Shown here: positions 1 through 10,066 of the stretch, piece by piece
Position numbering within the stretch: the stretch's first letter is position 1
Layout of the letters: each line of letters begins with the position of its first letter
DNA from: Mesotaenium endlicherianum
Taxonomy: Eukaryota > Streptophyta > Zygnematophyceae > Zygnematales > Mesotaeniaceae
Reading direction: 5' to 3'
Length of the DNA: 38,279 nucleotides
NCBI GenBank assembly: GCA_009602735.1
Contig: WELA01008786.1
Coordinates: forward strand, 286,037 to 324,315
Made by a program: the position numbers and the translations under genes
The notes under the pieces: model-generated
Told to the model about the DNA's origin: nothing
What the model saw: the letters and a program-made list of their open reading frames with translations, nothing else
Databases searched by the model: none

Positions 1-479
1 CCCCCCCACCCCCCCCCCAAGGGGTCCACGTAGGCCGAGAGCGAGCCTCCCTCTACCACGTGGCAGCAGCAGGGGTGTCGCATGCATGTGTGCACTGATG
101 ACCTTGCACGACAGCGACTCCGGGCTCTCATAGCTGCAGGGCCCCCGAGCGTGTGTGCACGTTCTTGGTGCTACAGCCCTGGGCCTACAGAACACTCCCT
201 AACGAGGAGGGGAAGGGAGGAGACGACAGCTGGCACCCCCCCCAGCTCTGCCTGCCAGAGAGCTCCCCACGGCTCTGACCTGGCCCTTCGTGGGGCGCCC
301 AGCCTCACCCCCGTGAGCATCCCAGCTTCTGCTTTCCCAGCTCTCCCGAAGTTTTCTAGGGCGGAGGGGAGAGAGGGAACAGGCCAGGGCAGAGGGGAGA
401 GGGCATAGGGGGGAGGGGAGAGGGAGGGAGGGGGGGAGGGGAGGAGGGGAGAGAGTTGGAGAGGGAGGGGGGCTCTGAC
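1..479. other. Low-complexity GC-skewed left end
   Basis: The window opens with a C-run (1-18). Positions 395-470 are an almost pure purine (G/A) block on the plus strand. Read on the minus strand this is a long pyrimidine tract that would suit a splice-acceptor region of the leftmost gene. Possible acceptors occur near 350 and 140, but I could not identify the next exon. Confidence 0.5.
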
Positions 480-1034
480 CTGCAGCAAGCCGCGCAGGCG
501 GACTTCGCTCTCCGCGCTGAGGTTCACCTGGCTGGCCTTTGCCACTGCCCTGCTTGCCGATGCCCCTGCTTAGACCCCGAAACCCGACGAAGGGCATCAA
601 GGATCAGGTCGCAGGATTTAAGTCACAGGGGTTAAAATCAGGATTTAGGTCGTAGGGTAAAGTCACAGGGTTTAAGTCACAGGGTTTGACAGCTTAGCCC
701 CTCCTTCCAGGGTCTGGGCGAGATGAGCCCCCCATGCGGGCCTTAGCACGCAGCTCGTAATTGCTGGAAGCTTGCAGAGGGTGTGGCTCATAAGCTGACA
801 GCTGGAGCTCAGAGCTGCCTCTGAGCAGACTGCTGCGTTTTCGGGATCAGCTTGTGCTGGCTTTGCATTCGGGTTGTGGAAGAAGGGCTTAGGGTTGAGC
901 ATTTTTTAGCGTTGTTGGCCCGCCTTGATTCAGGAAGGCCATGGGCAGCAGGCAGTAGATTAGTACATCGACGTAACCACTATTGTAGCCGAACTGCGTC
1001 TGTGTGGGGGTATATGTGTGTGTGCATGCGTGTG

Positions 1035-1117
<83 letters not shown>

Positions 1118-1486
1118 CGCGTGGGTGTGGATGCGCGCAAGAACGTGATTGAAGACGCTCGTGCACATGCCCTGATCCGGTAGCGCCCTTTCAGCTCTTG
1201 CTGCCAAAGATAGGCCCCAAGAGTGATTCTTTTGCCTGTTCTCTGCGACAGCTGTGCTCTAGATGCTGCCTTGTCTCAGGGCTGCAGTGCATACGGCTCA
1301 ATATTGTTTTGAAGAGTTAAATGTATCAATTGTAATGACTGAAGCCCCACGATCTGAAGCACTACATTAAGATAAAGCTAAGAACATTTTTATTGTACCT
1401 GCCAGGGGCCCTTGGCTCCCTCCAGCTCCAGCTGGCGGGCGCTTTTTTGGCCCAGCCCCAGCGCTGGTCTTCTTTTTCGGCGGCAT
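480..1486 (-). CDS. N-terminal exons of a DHX29/DExH7-like RNA helicase (partial)
   Basis: Two exons read leftwards. Exon 1 (1486-1399) starts at ATG and encodes a basic, Gly/Ala/Pro-rich leader beginning MPPKKKTSAGAGPKKRPP. It ends at a GTACAA donor. Exon 2 (565-480) follows an AAGCAG acceptor, keeps the frame (phase 1 to 2), and encodes ASARAVAKASQ followed by VNLSAESEVRLRGLLQ, then a GTCAGA donor. The Lys-rich leader followed by a 'SAE-E-RLR-LL' helix resembles my memory of the N-terminus of plant DHX29-like DExH-box helicases, which help the 40S ribosome scan structured 5' leaders. No helicase motif is inside the window, because the remaining exons lie left of position 1 or in the low-complexity stretch at 1-470. 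The intron between the exons (566-1398) holds the large GT microsatellite. The exon joins are well supported; the family assignment is an inference from a short stretch. Confidence 0.42.
605..690. repeat. Degenerate short tandem repeat (AAGTCACAGGGTTT-like)
   Basis: About six imperfect copies of a 12-16 bp unit occur in a row, with the best-preserved form AAGTCACAGGGTTT. Copies vary in length (for example TTTAGGTCGTAGGG). The repeat sits in the intron of the leftmost gene. It looks superficially like plant telomere repeat but is not a clean TTTAGGG array. Confidence 0.7.
1042..1114. repeat. (GT)n microsatellite
   Basis: This is an uninterrupted run of about 36 GT units, preceded by interrupted GT/GC units from about 1011. 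It lies inside the first intron of the minus-strand gene that starts at 1486. The Cys-Val and Thr-His repeat ORFs across it are artefacts of the repeat. Confidence 0.97.
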
Positions 1487-3967
1487 GAGGACGTCGCGAA
1501 GGGCCTATGTCGACATTAAGTTGGTTTAATTGCAAGCAACGTGCATGCTGCACGGTATATAAGCGATTCTTGGAGATCGGCAGCTTGTTATTCCTCGATG
1601 GAGCAATTGTTTCTCATGTGTTCGACCTCAATTGTAGCCCCATGCAGTCCATCATGCGCTGCGCGTCTGTGATTAATCTTCGAGGAAGACCCGGCGTCCT
1701 TAAATCGGGAACATAGCGTGCGCAATTCTATGTTTTTTAAAAGGACCACAAGACTGGACGTCATAATTGGGCTCTGAGTCACAGGGCTCAAGAGTCTTGA
1801 AGTCGAATTCAGAGAGTGATCTGAATTTTACTCCTGATAACCCGAAAGTTAGAACGGCTTCTTGTTTCCTTTCTGAGAATATCGACTTGCTTGTTCTACT
1901 GCCGTGTAAATATAAGAATTTTTGTCATTTCTTCCTTCATTATTGGTCTGTCAACGCCCCCTTTGCTCTGTGACGGAGAGCTGGCAGCATACACTGTGGC
2001 AGAGGCTCTGGTCCCCCCTCTGCCTCTAGCTGTCTCACACAGGGGTGGTGCTGTGTGGATGGCAGATCCATCCTACTGGGATGTCTCAGGGCCTTTTATT
2101 CGCAAAGGGTTAATACGATTTATTACACTTCTAGCTTTGAGGGGGAGAGAGAGGCGGCTTCTTGTGGCGAGAGCTAGAAGCTTCCTTGGCACACCTGCAT
2201 GTGAGAGAATTGAAGTGCCGGCCCAGTTAGGAAAGGGCCCTGAACTACCTCCCTGCGTTACTCGACAGTATTCCTCAAGAGAAGCGAGCAGCAGGCTGAC
2301 AAGGCTTGTCCCGTTACATCACAGGCGGTAGAGTTGGAGGAGGAGGAGCAAAAGGAAGAGCAGGAGGGTTAATCGTAGGAACAGGAGAAGGAGCAGGTCC
2401 AGAAGAAGCCAGCACCTTGCCCTGCTCTTCTCTTGAGCTCGTGAGAGACTGACAGCCATACTACCACCCGCACCCCCCCCCCCTCCCCCTTCCTCCGCCC
2501 CCCCCTTGCGCCCGCCAGCCAGAACAACTTGTGGCCTCCTGAACCCTCCCGACACCGACCCCTGGTGAGTTTCAGTCAGAGCAAGCCTATGCCACGCCAC
2601 ACGCACTCTGGTCCCCCGTGGCTCCTGTGCATGAGCTCCACCCCCCCAGTGTTCTCTGCATTTAGGCCAGAACCACATCCATTCACGCAGGGAGGCCGGG
2701 AGAAAGCAGGTGAGCCGCCCGCCCGTTCGCCTGCTTCCTGAGTAAATATTACTGAGAGTGCAAGGTGGCACGCGGTATCCGAACGAGGGGTAATATGCAG
2801 GCTTGCTGCTGCTGCAAAATCGGGCTCTCAAGTATGGCTTTTATTTCTTTGAGAAGCGAAAAATGTGAGCACACAGAGGTTGATGTACAGTCACTCTGTT
2901 TATAGATATAGTGGTCATGTACAAGTGCTTGCCGCAATGAATCTGGGGAGTCATGCGGGTTATCTATGTGACTGGTACACATTTGAGCCAATGCATACCG
3001 ACATAAACTGCACAGCGGCGGCGGTCATGCACTTTCTGCAGAGTTGATTGTTTTGGCCACACTAAATCGACTCCAGACTTTTTCAACACTTGTTTCAGCA
3101 TACAAACAACAGTAGTTCAGTGGTGTGTGCATGACCTGCAGTAAAAGCATAATCGAATGCTTCCAAATGCATCTCCGAGCAGTATGCACCAGAAGGAACA
3201 CAAGGGCAAAAACAGCACGCGCACAATGTCGACACGCACAAAGGTTATTACATTAGCCTCGGCCTCGAAAGTGTGCATGACCGTATACACAGTGCAAGAG
3301 CAAGCTGCACCCCGACAAGCGCATTATGCTACCTCACAGGACGTACACCTGGACTCTTGATAAAATCATCAACGAAGCTCTATAAACAGCTTGCCACGCA
3401 TTAATGAAACAGAAAAAGTATTCAAATTATTTTTTTCACAGCCACAACGTCATGACCTAATTATTGTCCTACCTTTCTACTACACCAAAAGGTGCAATAA
3501 AATACCTGTGGGCTTGCAAAGGGTCGGGGCTTCCTGGAGGCCCTCATGGCCCTCTGCAAGCGCCACATGGACCGACCAAATGAAACAGGGGGGTAACGAG
3601 GGGATCTATCTGCTAGCTAACTCCACGAACCACTGAGCAAGCCAGTGTACAACACCTTCTAGCTACCAGTGGGCAACCTACTGCACCTACCACCTACCTC
3701 CACCTGGCAGCACTACACCTACCTCCACCTGGCAGCTCTACGCTACATCCACCTGGCACCTCTACACCTACGACCTACCTCCACCAGAATGAGATCGAGC
3801 ACACCTCTACCACTGCGCTCGACCTAGACCTACACCTCCATCAGACTGAGAACCATCGGGGAATGAGGAGCGCGATGAATCCAGACACGTGCAGCTCTCT
3901 CATCTGCTCCGACCAAGAGTCCTCTGCGCGCCACCCAGCCACAGCAGCCGCGCAGTGGGGAGGGCCG
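1487..3967. other. Intergenic, no supported gene
   Basis: Several ORFs of 60-170 codons occur, but none has recognisable motifs and none can be linked by convincing splice sites. A purine-rich stretch at 2330-2410 is followed by a C-rich stretch at 2465-2520. At about 3660-3790 short imperfect units of CTACCTCCACCTGGCA type recur five to six times. The left part probably holds the upstream region of the gene starting at 1486, and the right part the 3' flank of the sugar transporter. Confidence 0.5.
3660..3795. repeat. Imperfect minisatellite (CTACCTCCACCTGGCA units)
   Basis: Units such as CTACCTCCACCTGGCAGC repeat with small gaps and variants in the roughly 170 bp downstream of the sugar transporter stop codon. 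No function is evident. Confidence 0.65.
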
Positions 3968-6843
3968 CTAATGAGCAGCAGCAGCAGCGGCGCCTGGCGC
4001 AAGCTCGACGTCCTTGGTGGTAGCGGACACGGCGGCTGCCGAGTTGCTCCCGCCGCGCTTTGACCAGTACCAGTGCGTGCTCCAGATGCCCGCCATCTCC
4101 TCCAGGGGCACCCCCTTGGTCTCGGGCAGGAAGAGCTGGACAAAGAGGGTCATGACGACCACGCACGCGCCAAAGAAGAGGAAGATGCCAAATCTGCGCA
4201 CAGACGCGCGTTGGCATGTCAGGGGCCAGGGGCGGGCCGTACAGGCATACGCTGCGATAAGGTGCCAGTCGCGACGGAAGCATGCATTGACGGATACCCG
4301 TGATTGAAGGGTGCTGACCGGCAAGCTAGATTCCGGAGGCTGGACCAGAAGAGAGAACGAGTGTATGCCGAGCAGCATGTTCTTACCTCATATTACACAG
4401 CATGGACAGGAAGGCCTGACCGATGATGAACGTGAGGAGGAAGTTGCATGCCACGGTGATCGACTGGCCCGCCGAGCGCGTCTCCAGGGGCTGGATCTCC
4501 GAGGGCACCAGCCAGCCCAGGGGCCCCCAGGACCAAGCAAAGCCCGCCACGTAGATGCAGATGCATACCACCACGAGAGCAGACACGGCGCTGCTCAGCT
4601 GCTTGGTCCCGTCGCCAAAGGCAATGCCCAGGATGACGCCAATGCACACCTGCACATGCTTGCGCACACCGATGAGGGGGGGGGGGGTGAGGATTGGAGG
4701 AGACGTTGCAAAGGGGCACAAGCTGCCAGACTCTCGCTGTCAGTCCCAGACTTAGCCTGCCAGCAACTGAACAGAAACATATTACAGATGTTGCTCTGCC
4801 TTACAGGCTGTGACGCCCACACTTCACACTTGCAAGTTAATTTTGGCCAACACGAATGCAAGCTTGCGGCAGCCATCCAGCAAAGATGCACAGGGATGGG
4901 ATCGGACAGCAGCTGCAGCGCGTGCATAGGCAGCTGATGCACAGGCAGGAGTGCACGAACAAGGGCAGGAAAGCAGCCATGCAGGCATCCAGGCAGGCAG
5001 GCAGGCGCTCACCTGCATGGAGAACATCTGGATGCCGCCCACCAGGAACAGCTTCTTGCGTCCACACCTGTCCACGCAGAAGATGGACACCAGCGTGGCC
5101 AGCACGTTGACGGCACCCGTGATCACGGCCGAGTACAGCGCAGTGCTCTCGCCAAAGCCGAGGGTGTTGAACAACGGCGCGACATAGAACATTATCGCGT
5201 TAATGCCGGTCAGCTGCTGGAAGATTGGAATCGCTATGGCGAAGATGAGCTGGGGCCGGTGGTGGCTGTCGAAGATGGTGAGGAAGGGGCGCCGGGCCTC
5301 GCTGGCGCGCTGGCTGGCCTCCAGCAGGTGCCCGTACTCCACCTGCAGCCGCATCGGCGAGGCATAAATGAGGAAGAGACGTCATGAGTGGTCCTTCCGG
5401 CATTACATGTGGTTCTTTTAAGTTTTACTTGGGTGCTGTCAGAGGAGCGTATCAGATTGAAAGTAAGGATATCATTGCAACCTCATCTTACTTTCTAGTT
5501 TCAAAAGCTCTGATATGCATAACACTGACAGTAGCAGCTGCAAATGCAAACTGAAATACCACACACCATATTCTAGCACGCTCAATACACATCTGTACTA
5601 TAGTACATACTCCAATCAAGTATGCATGTTGGCGGCTGCATTCATTCACGGTATAATGCACACATACCTCTACGTTGTGCGTGCCTCGAATCTCCTGCAG
5701 AACAGCGCGGCCCTTCTCAAGCTTGCCCCTCTCAATTAGACTATTTGGAGTCTCGGGCAAAAAGATGCCCCCGAGGGTGAGCATAATGGCGGGCACCCCT
5801 GCCATCCCGAGGGAGAGCCTCCAGCCCCAGGGGTGAATGTTCTGGCTGCCATAGTTGATTAACTGCGCTACAAGGATGCCAATGGTTGTCGCCATCTGGA
5901 AGCACTGATTCAGTGCTCCACGGATTCTGGCAGGTGCCATCTCGGACAGGTAGAGGGGGACAGCCTGCATGTGAAGGGACATGTGAATTAAAAGGTGTTG
6001 TGAGTGCAATATGACATAGCCTGCGCGAAAACCATGCCCTCTTAGGTGTAACTCCTCAATCTGAGAGAAGAATGAAAACACATTTTGGACAGAAAGGAGT
6101 GACACCTATCTTCTACAAGAGTGTATTGTGGACGCTTTCACTCACCTGGTTGGCAAATCCCACACCAAGGCCAAGGGAGATTCTCCCCACAACAAGAACG
6201 GCGAGAACTGGCGCAGCGGCTGTGAGAGTTGCACCGATGCAGAAGAAGATTCCCGACACCAGCATGGTGCGAACGCGTCCCCATCGTGTCGTGGTATACG
6301 AGGCCAGCAGGCCTCCAAAGAGGCCTGCAATAAAAAGTGAACTGGTGAAGAGTTGAAGTAGCTCGTCGTCGAACTTGCAGTAGGCGTTGGTCTTGGCTAC
6401 TGCAGACTCCCTCAAGATTCTCGGGAAGAACTTCTCCAAAAAGTCACTCATAGAAGTGACGCCGCCTGCACAGAATTCATGGTCAACCACAAAAATAGGA
6501 GATTAAGATATTTCCTAGTCTACCAGGGAGTCCTTTCCACAAATTTTAAGGATAACTCCAACTATATATGTATACCAACACAAGTGTATCAATATAGCAA
6601 GGCTGTGGTAAAAAGAGATTTTTAATCCTTCTCTGGAGCATTATGAAAATACATGGAAGCATTGAGATAGTCATATTTGAAGTGATCGTATCATCTCTTT
6701 CTCTTACCAGTCACTCCAATATCGAACCCAAAGAGCAGTCCGCCACTTGCGGCAGCCAAACAGGTGAAAATGACGTATGGAGTGATGTGTCCCTCATAGA
6801 GGACGCTCGCCCTGGAAGAAGGGATAAGCACGCCTCCAGGCAT
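3968..6843 (-). CDS. STP-family monosaccharide/H+ symporter (6 exons, 523 aa)
   Basis: Imports hexoses across the plasma membrane with protons; twelve-helix major facilitator (sugar porter) family. Exons on the minus strand: 6843-6708, 6465-6146, 5964-5668, 5342-5013, 4649-4387 and 4193-3968. All introns are GT..AG and all phases join, giving 524 codons including the stop, which is normal STP length. Seen in the sequence: [10 protein letters not shown] in TM1 (Asp41, the proton-coupling position in STPs), NAYCKFDD with Cys75 and SMLCNMRFG with Cys446 (the pair that forms the STP lid disulphide), [12 protein letters not shown] after TM6, FQQLTGIN (residues 292-299, sugar binding), [17 protein letters not shown] (397-413) and FLPETKG near the end. 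The C-terminus ends in an Ala run and His. The ATG at 6843 was chosen because it opens the exon directly and follows a TATA-like site. It resembles land-plant STPs more than Chlorella HUP1 in its LINYG, NPLIERG-type and SAGQS segments. Exact sugar preference cannot be read from the sequence. Confidence 0.96.
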
Positions 6844-7296
6844 TTTTAAAGAATGAATGAGAAAGGGGTAAGAGTGAAGAAGCTATACAGCTGCGAGCTG
6901 AACGAGGAAACCTGAAGAGTTCTTGTGAGTTTCGAAGTGAGGCAGACAGGAATATATAGCCGTAAAGCTTTGGGGAGGGTTGGTTTTGGAGTTGGGTCAA
7001 GAGGCTGGTCAACGTTCTGTCGAAACATCGATACTCGCCTCTCGGACAAATCGGACGTGTGTACCATGTGATTGATTATCCAACATGTTCTACGATCGAT
7101 TCTGGCTAGATCGGTCCGTTCAAGAGGGGCAAGCTCACTACGATCCAGGTTGTGCTCTTGAAAAGCTGAAGGCCACAATATTGTCGACAGTTGTTGCATT
7201 CTGTAACGCTCTCATGCAGGCTCACGGCGCATTATAATGACTAGCAATTCACGTGAAGGACCATATGAAGTAATATGAAGCAATATGAAGAATGCC
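6844..7296. other. STP upstream region
   Basis: About 450 bp between the STP start codon and the first repeat copy. It holds the TATA-like site and, at 7264-7292, a short triplication of ATATGAAG. No coding sequence is supported. Confidence 0.5.
6953..6958 (-). promoter_or_regulatory. Putative TATA box of the STP gene
   Basis: GCTATATATT on the minus strand lies about 110 bp upstream of the start codon at 6843, followed by a pyrimidine-rich leader. The position suits a core promoter with a short 5' UTR. No transcript evidence is available. Confidence 0.4.
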
Positions 7297-8240
7297 TGTT
7301 GCGACTGCTATCAGTTTGGCGGTGCCGCACGCGTAACGCAAGTCACAACCGCCCAGGTACGGAAAGTCAGCATTGACTCACCGACCCAAGGACTGATTGC
7401 ATCTCAGTCAGCGGCTAGGTCAAAGTTGTAGTCACTGTAAAAGTGGTCACGACGAGTCAAACCCCCACACTCAGTGATGGGTAGGGATTTGACAGAGCAG
7501 CCAGCGGAAAGGCTAAGACTTGGGACCAACGAGGATTCAGGTCGTCAGAGGCCAAGTTAAGGCGCTGACTGACTAGCCGACTAAGCCAAGTCACAGTAGG
7601 GATGTTGTGGAAGGGTTGTGTGCCACCTCGGCTAGGATCTAGAGTGACCAGCCACGACTTAGGCATTTACTTCAAGTATCGCGAGCCACCAGCCACATAG
7701 GCGTGATTGCCAGCTGAAAGGCCAAGCGGTCAAGTGCGACAATCACGAGGCATGCATGCATGTTAAGTGACGATTATTAAATTATTTGAGAGCTGCAAGG
7801 CAAGGACGGCATGCAAACCAAGCGCTGTGACTAAGCGCTGGCATTCTCGAGAGAGGATGATGCGTGGTGCCTGAGGAAGGCACGAGACTTGCCAGAAGCC
7901 ACCTCATTCTTGCCCTTGCATCTTTGCCAAGAAGCAGAAGGAGCGCAGGCGCAAAAGGAGAGGAGAAGAAGGAGTTCCCAAGGCCACAAGAGAGCCAAGA
8001 AGCCACGCTTCAGCCGACGCTTGAAGATTTTCCCTCTCACTGTATCATAGAAAGGCTAGATATCAAGATTTCCCAAGAAGGGATCTCGCTGGTAGAAGGT
8101 AGAGAGCCTGAAGAATAGAATCTGCTAGGAGTCTAGCACAAATTCAGACCAAACACCACAAGCGTGCGAAAGGCACATAAAATGGTGAGTGCTGTGTTAG
8201 TTTCCAGGTTCTCAGAAGTCTCATTTGTCGTATCATCTAG
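7297..8240 (+). repeat. Truncated copy of the 1.5-kb TG..CA repeat (family C), inverted orientation
   Basis: Begins TGTTGCGACTGCTATCAG and matches, with many substitutions, the reverse complement of 21339 down to about 20440. Landmarks shared by both copies include TACGGAAAGTCA, the AAGCGC..GTGACTAAGC segment, the purine-rich block around 7930-7990 and the ATAAAATGGTGAGT..TCTCAGAAGTC end. The match stops near 8240, so roughly the last 600 bp present in the other copy are absent. A family B repeat begins at 8256. No coding capacity. Confidence 0.8.
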
Positions 8241-8255
8241 CACACCACACATAGA

Positions 8256-8488
8256 TGCATATCTAGGCAGTTCGCTACTACCGAGTACGGAAGTCAGCTG
8301 ACTGTCAAAGAACGTGTCTGCAAGCTGACTTAGTAGACTTCAGCCTGCTGCTTCCGGCTGAGTCATTTAGCCGACAATTATATAAAGTCCAGCAGACTCG
8401 ATACTAACTACAGTTCAGCAGGCTGAAGTTATTTAACTATTATGTTTAATATGAATATCATATCTACCAATATACTGATTCATTACCA
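8256..8488 (-). repeat. 226-bp repeat family B, inverted copy (B3)
   Basis: Reverse complement of the unit found twice at 9611-10062. It starts TGCATATCTAGGCAG and ends near GATTCATTACCA. It shares the ACTTCAGCCTGCTG, CAGCTGACT and ATATCTACCAATATACTG segments. A TATATAAAG box occurs inside all three copies' equivalent region. Confidence 0.85.
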
Positions 8489-9207
8489 CGGTAGACAGGT
8501 AGACTCACTAGGTTCTGTGTGCGTAGGTGCTCATGAATATGGAGGTGAAAGGTGCTCCAATTTGCAAATGTGTATATATAGCAACATTTATGATAATTTT
8601 ACAAAACTTGTATGCAATTGTGCCATATTTACTGGCCTACTGTGATGAAAAAGATGGAAATATTGCATATTTGTAAAGATGGAATGGAACCTTCCTCACC
8701 AGTCAAAGGTGGATTGCTATAGGTGTACATAATGGTGGGGTGACAAATGTAATGCAAAGGGTCGTTGACCGACTATGTCAGAGGGTTGGACAACCATGTT
8801 TAACTGAGATGGCTCTTTAAAGTGCCAATGAAGGTGGAATAATACCTGTTATGTGGATGGAAAGCAAGCAAAGGCGCAAGGGGACATCCAACTCCTATGG
8901 GGTGGGGTGCACTACACACACGAAGGTGGAAACCAACCTCCGTTTTGTTAATGACTTTTCCTTCTGGGGTGGGAACTTAAATTTTTAGTATTCAAAAGGG
9001 GCGGTGAAGCCCGTGCTGAAGAGATGGCTGTGACACGTTTTGACAGTGTCGGATTACAATATTATTGTATGGGTGGTCGGAATCCTGATTATATGGTAGA
9101 GTGACGTCATTCTCTACAGATGGAGGTAATTTTCTACCGTGCGGTCGGTGACCTAAAGTTCCATCCAAGGTTGGTGGCTCGGTGGCCGGTGTGAGTAGGT
9201 TGCCTGG
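8489..9207. other. Repeat-flanking sequence, nothing recognised
   Basis: About 720 bp with several GGTGG-rich stretches and no ORF of note. It borders the left old LTR at 9208 and is probably either the original target DNA or a decayed element. Confidence 0.4.
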
Positions 9208-9545
9208 TGTTAAGGATGCGGATAGATGGGGGAAGCCAGAAGGTAGGAGATTGATTTGATACAGGAAAGGTAATGTATTTGTAGAATATCGAATGAATGT
9301 ACAACGATTTTGGACAACTTATATAGTCATTGTCCTTAACGGGTAGAAGGTTAATGGTTGTGTAACTTAGGCTATTCTAGAATGTAATTTGGCGCATTCT
9401 ACTCTAGATATCATTGACGGATTCGCCTCTTATAGTTGTTTGAAGATTATGCTCTAGAATACGTTGACTAATTATATCTTTTAATACTAGAATATAACTA
9501 TTATCCAAGCACGTGTAAGATCCTACGTACGTGTAATACATAACA
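9208..9545 (-). repeat. Family A LTR, left copy (3' LTR), 338 bp
   Basis: Starts TGTTAAGGATG and ends ATACATAACA, with short TGTTA..TAACA inverted ends typical of LTRs. An 8-C run directly outside the right end, at 9548-9556, is the polypurine tract read on the other strand. This copy is uninterrupted and shows the empty site for the insertion found in the right copy (GACGGATTCGCC at about 9416-9427). Confidence 0.8.
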
Positions 9546-9610
9546 CTACCCCCCCCTTGAAAGAAAGCCACATTGAGGCAATATGTCAAAATGTGGCGCT
9601 TTGGGAGCGT

Positions 9611-9836
9611 TGTAATGAATCAGTATATTGGTAGATATAATATTCATTTATGTATAATAGTTAATTAAGTTTAGCCTGCTGAACTTTAGTCAATATTTAG
9701 TCTGCTGGACTTTATATACTTATCAATTTTATGAGTAAGCCGAGAGGAGCAGGCTGAAGTCAACTTAGGTCAGCTTGCTGACACATTCTTTGACAGCCAG
9801 CTGACTTCCGTACTCGATAGCAGCAAACTGCCTAGA
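9611..9836 (+). repeat. 226-bp repeat family B, tandem copy 1 (B1)
   Basis: Starts TGTAATGAATCAGTATATTG and ends GCCTAGA. It is directly abutted by a second copy in the same direction. The unit has TG at the start, a TATA-like centre and the repeated words CAGCCTGCTGAACT, TAGTCTGCTGGACT and CAGCTGACTTCC. Confidence 0.9.
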
Positions 9837-10066
9837 TGTAATGAATCAGTATATTGATAGATATAATATTCATTTATATACAATAGCTAATTGAGTTCAG
9901 CCTGCTGAACTTTAGTCAATATTTAGTCTGCTGGACTTCATATACTTATCACTTTAGTGACTCAGCTAAGAGCAGCAGGCTGAATTCAACTTAGGTTAGC
10001 TTGCTGACACATTCTTTGACAGCCAGCTGACTTCCATACTTGGTAGCAGCGAAATGCCTAGATATG
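9837..10066 (+). repeat. 226-bp repeat family B, tandem copy 2 (B2)
   Basis: Same unit as the copy at 9611-9836, about 90% similar by eye, ending GCCTAGATATGCA. Its TG..CA ends and the head-to-tail junction without spacer could be two LTRs joined, or a tandemly inserted MITE or TRIM. No target duplication is visible. Confidence 0.85.

Noticed and set aside
852..1207. ORFs encoding Cys-Val or Thr-His repeats
   Set aside because: They are translations of the (GT)n microsatellite and occur in several frames on both strands.
2319..2831. 170-codon minus-strand ORF with a Leu-rich C-terminus
   Set aside because: The Leu run is the reading of a GGA/AGG-rich purine tract. No domain or splice evidence.
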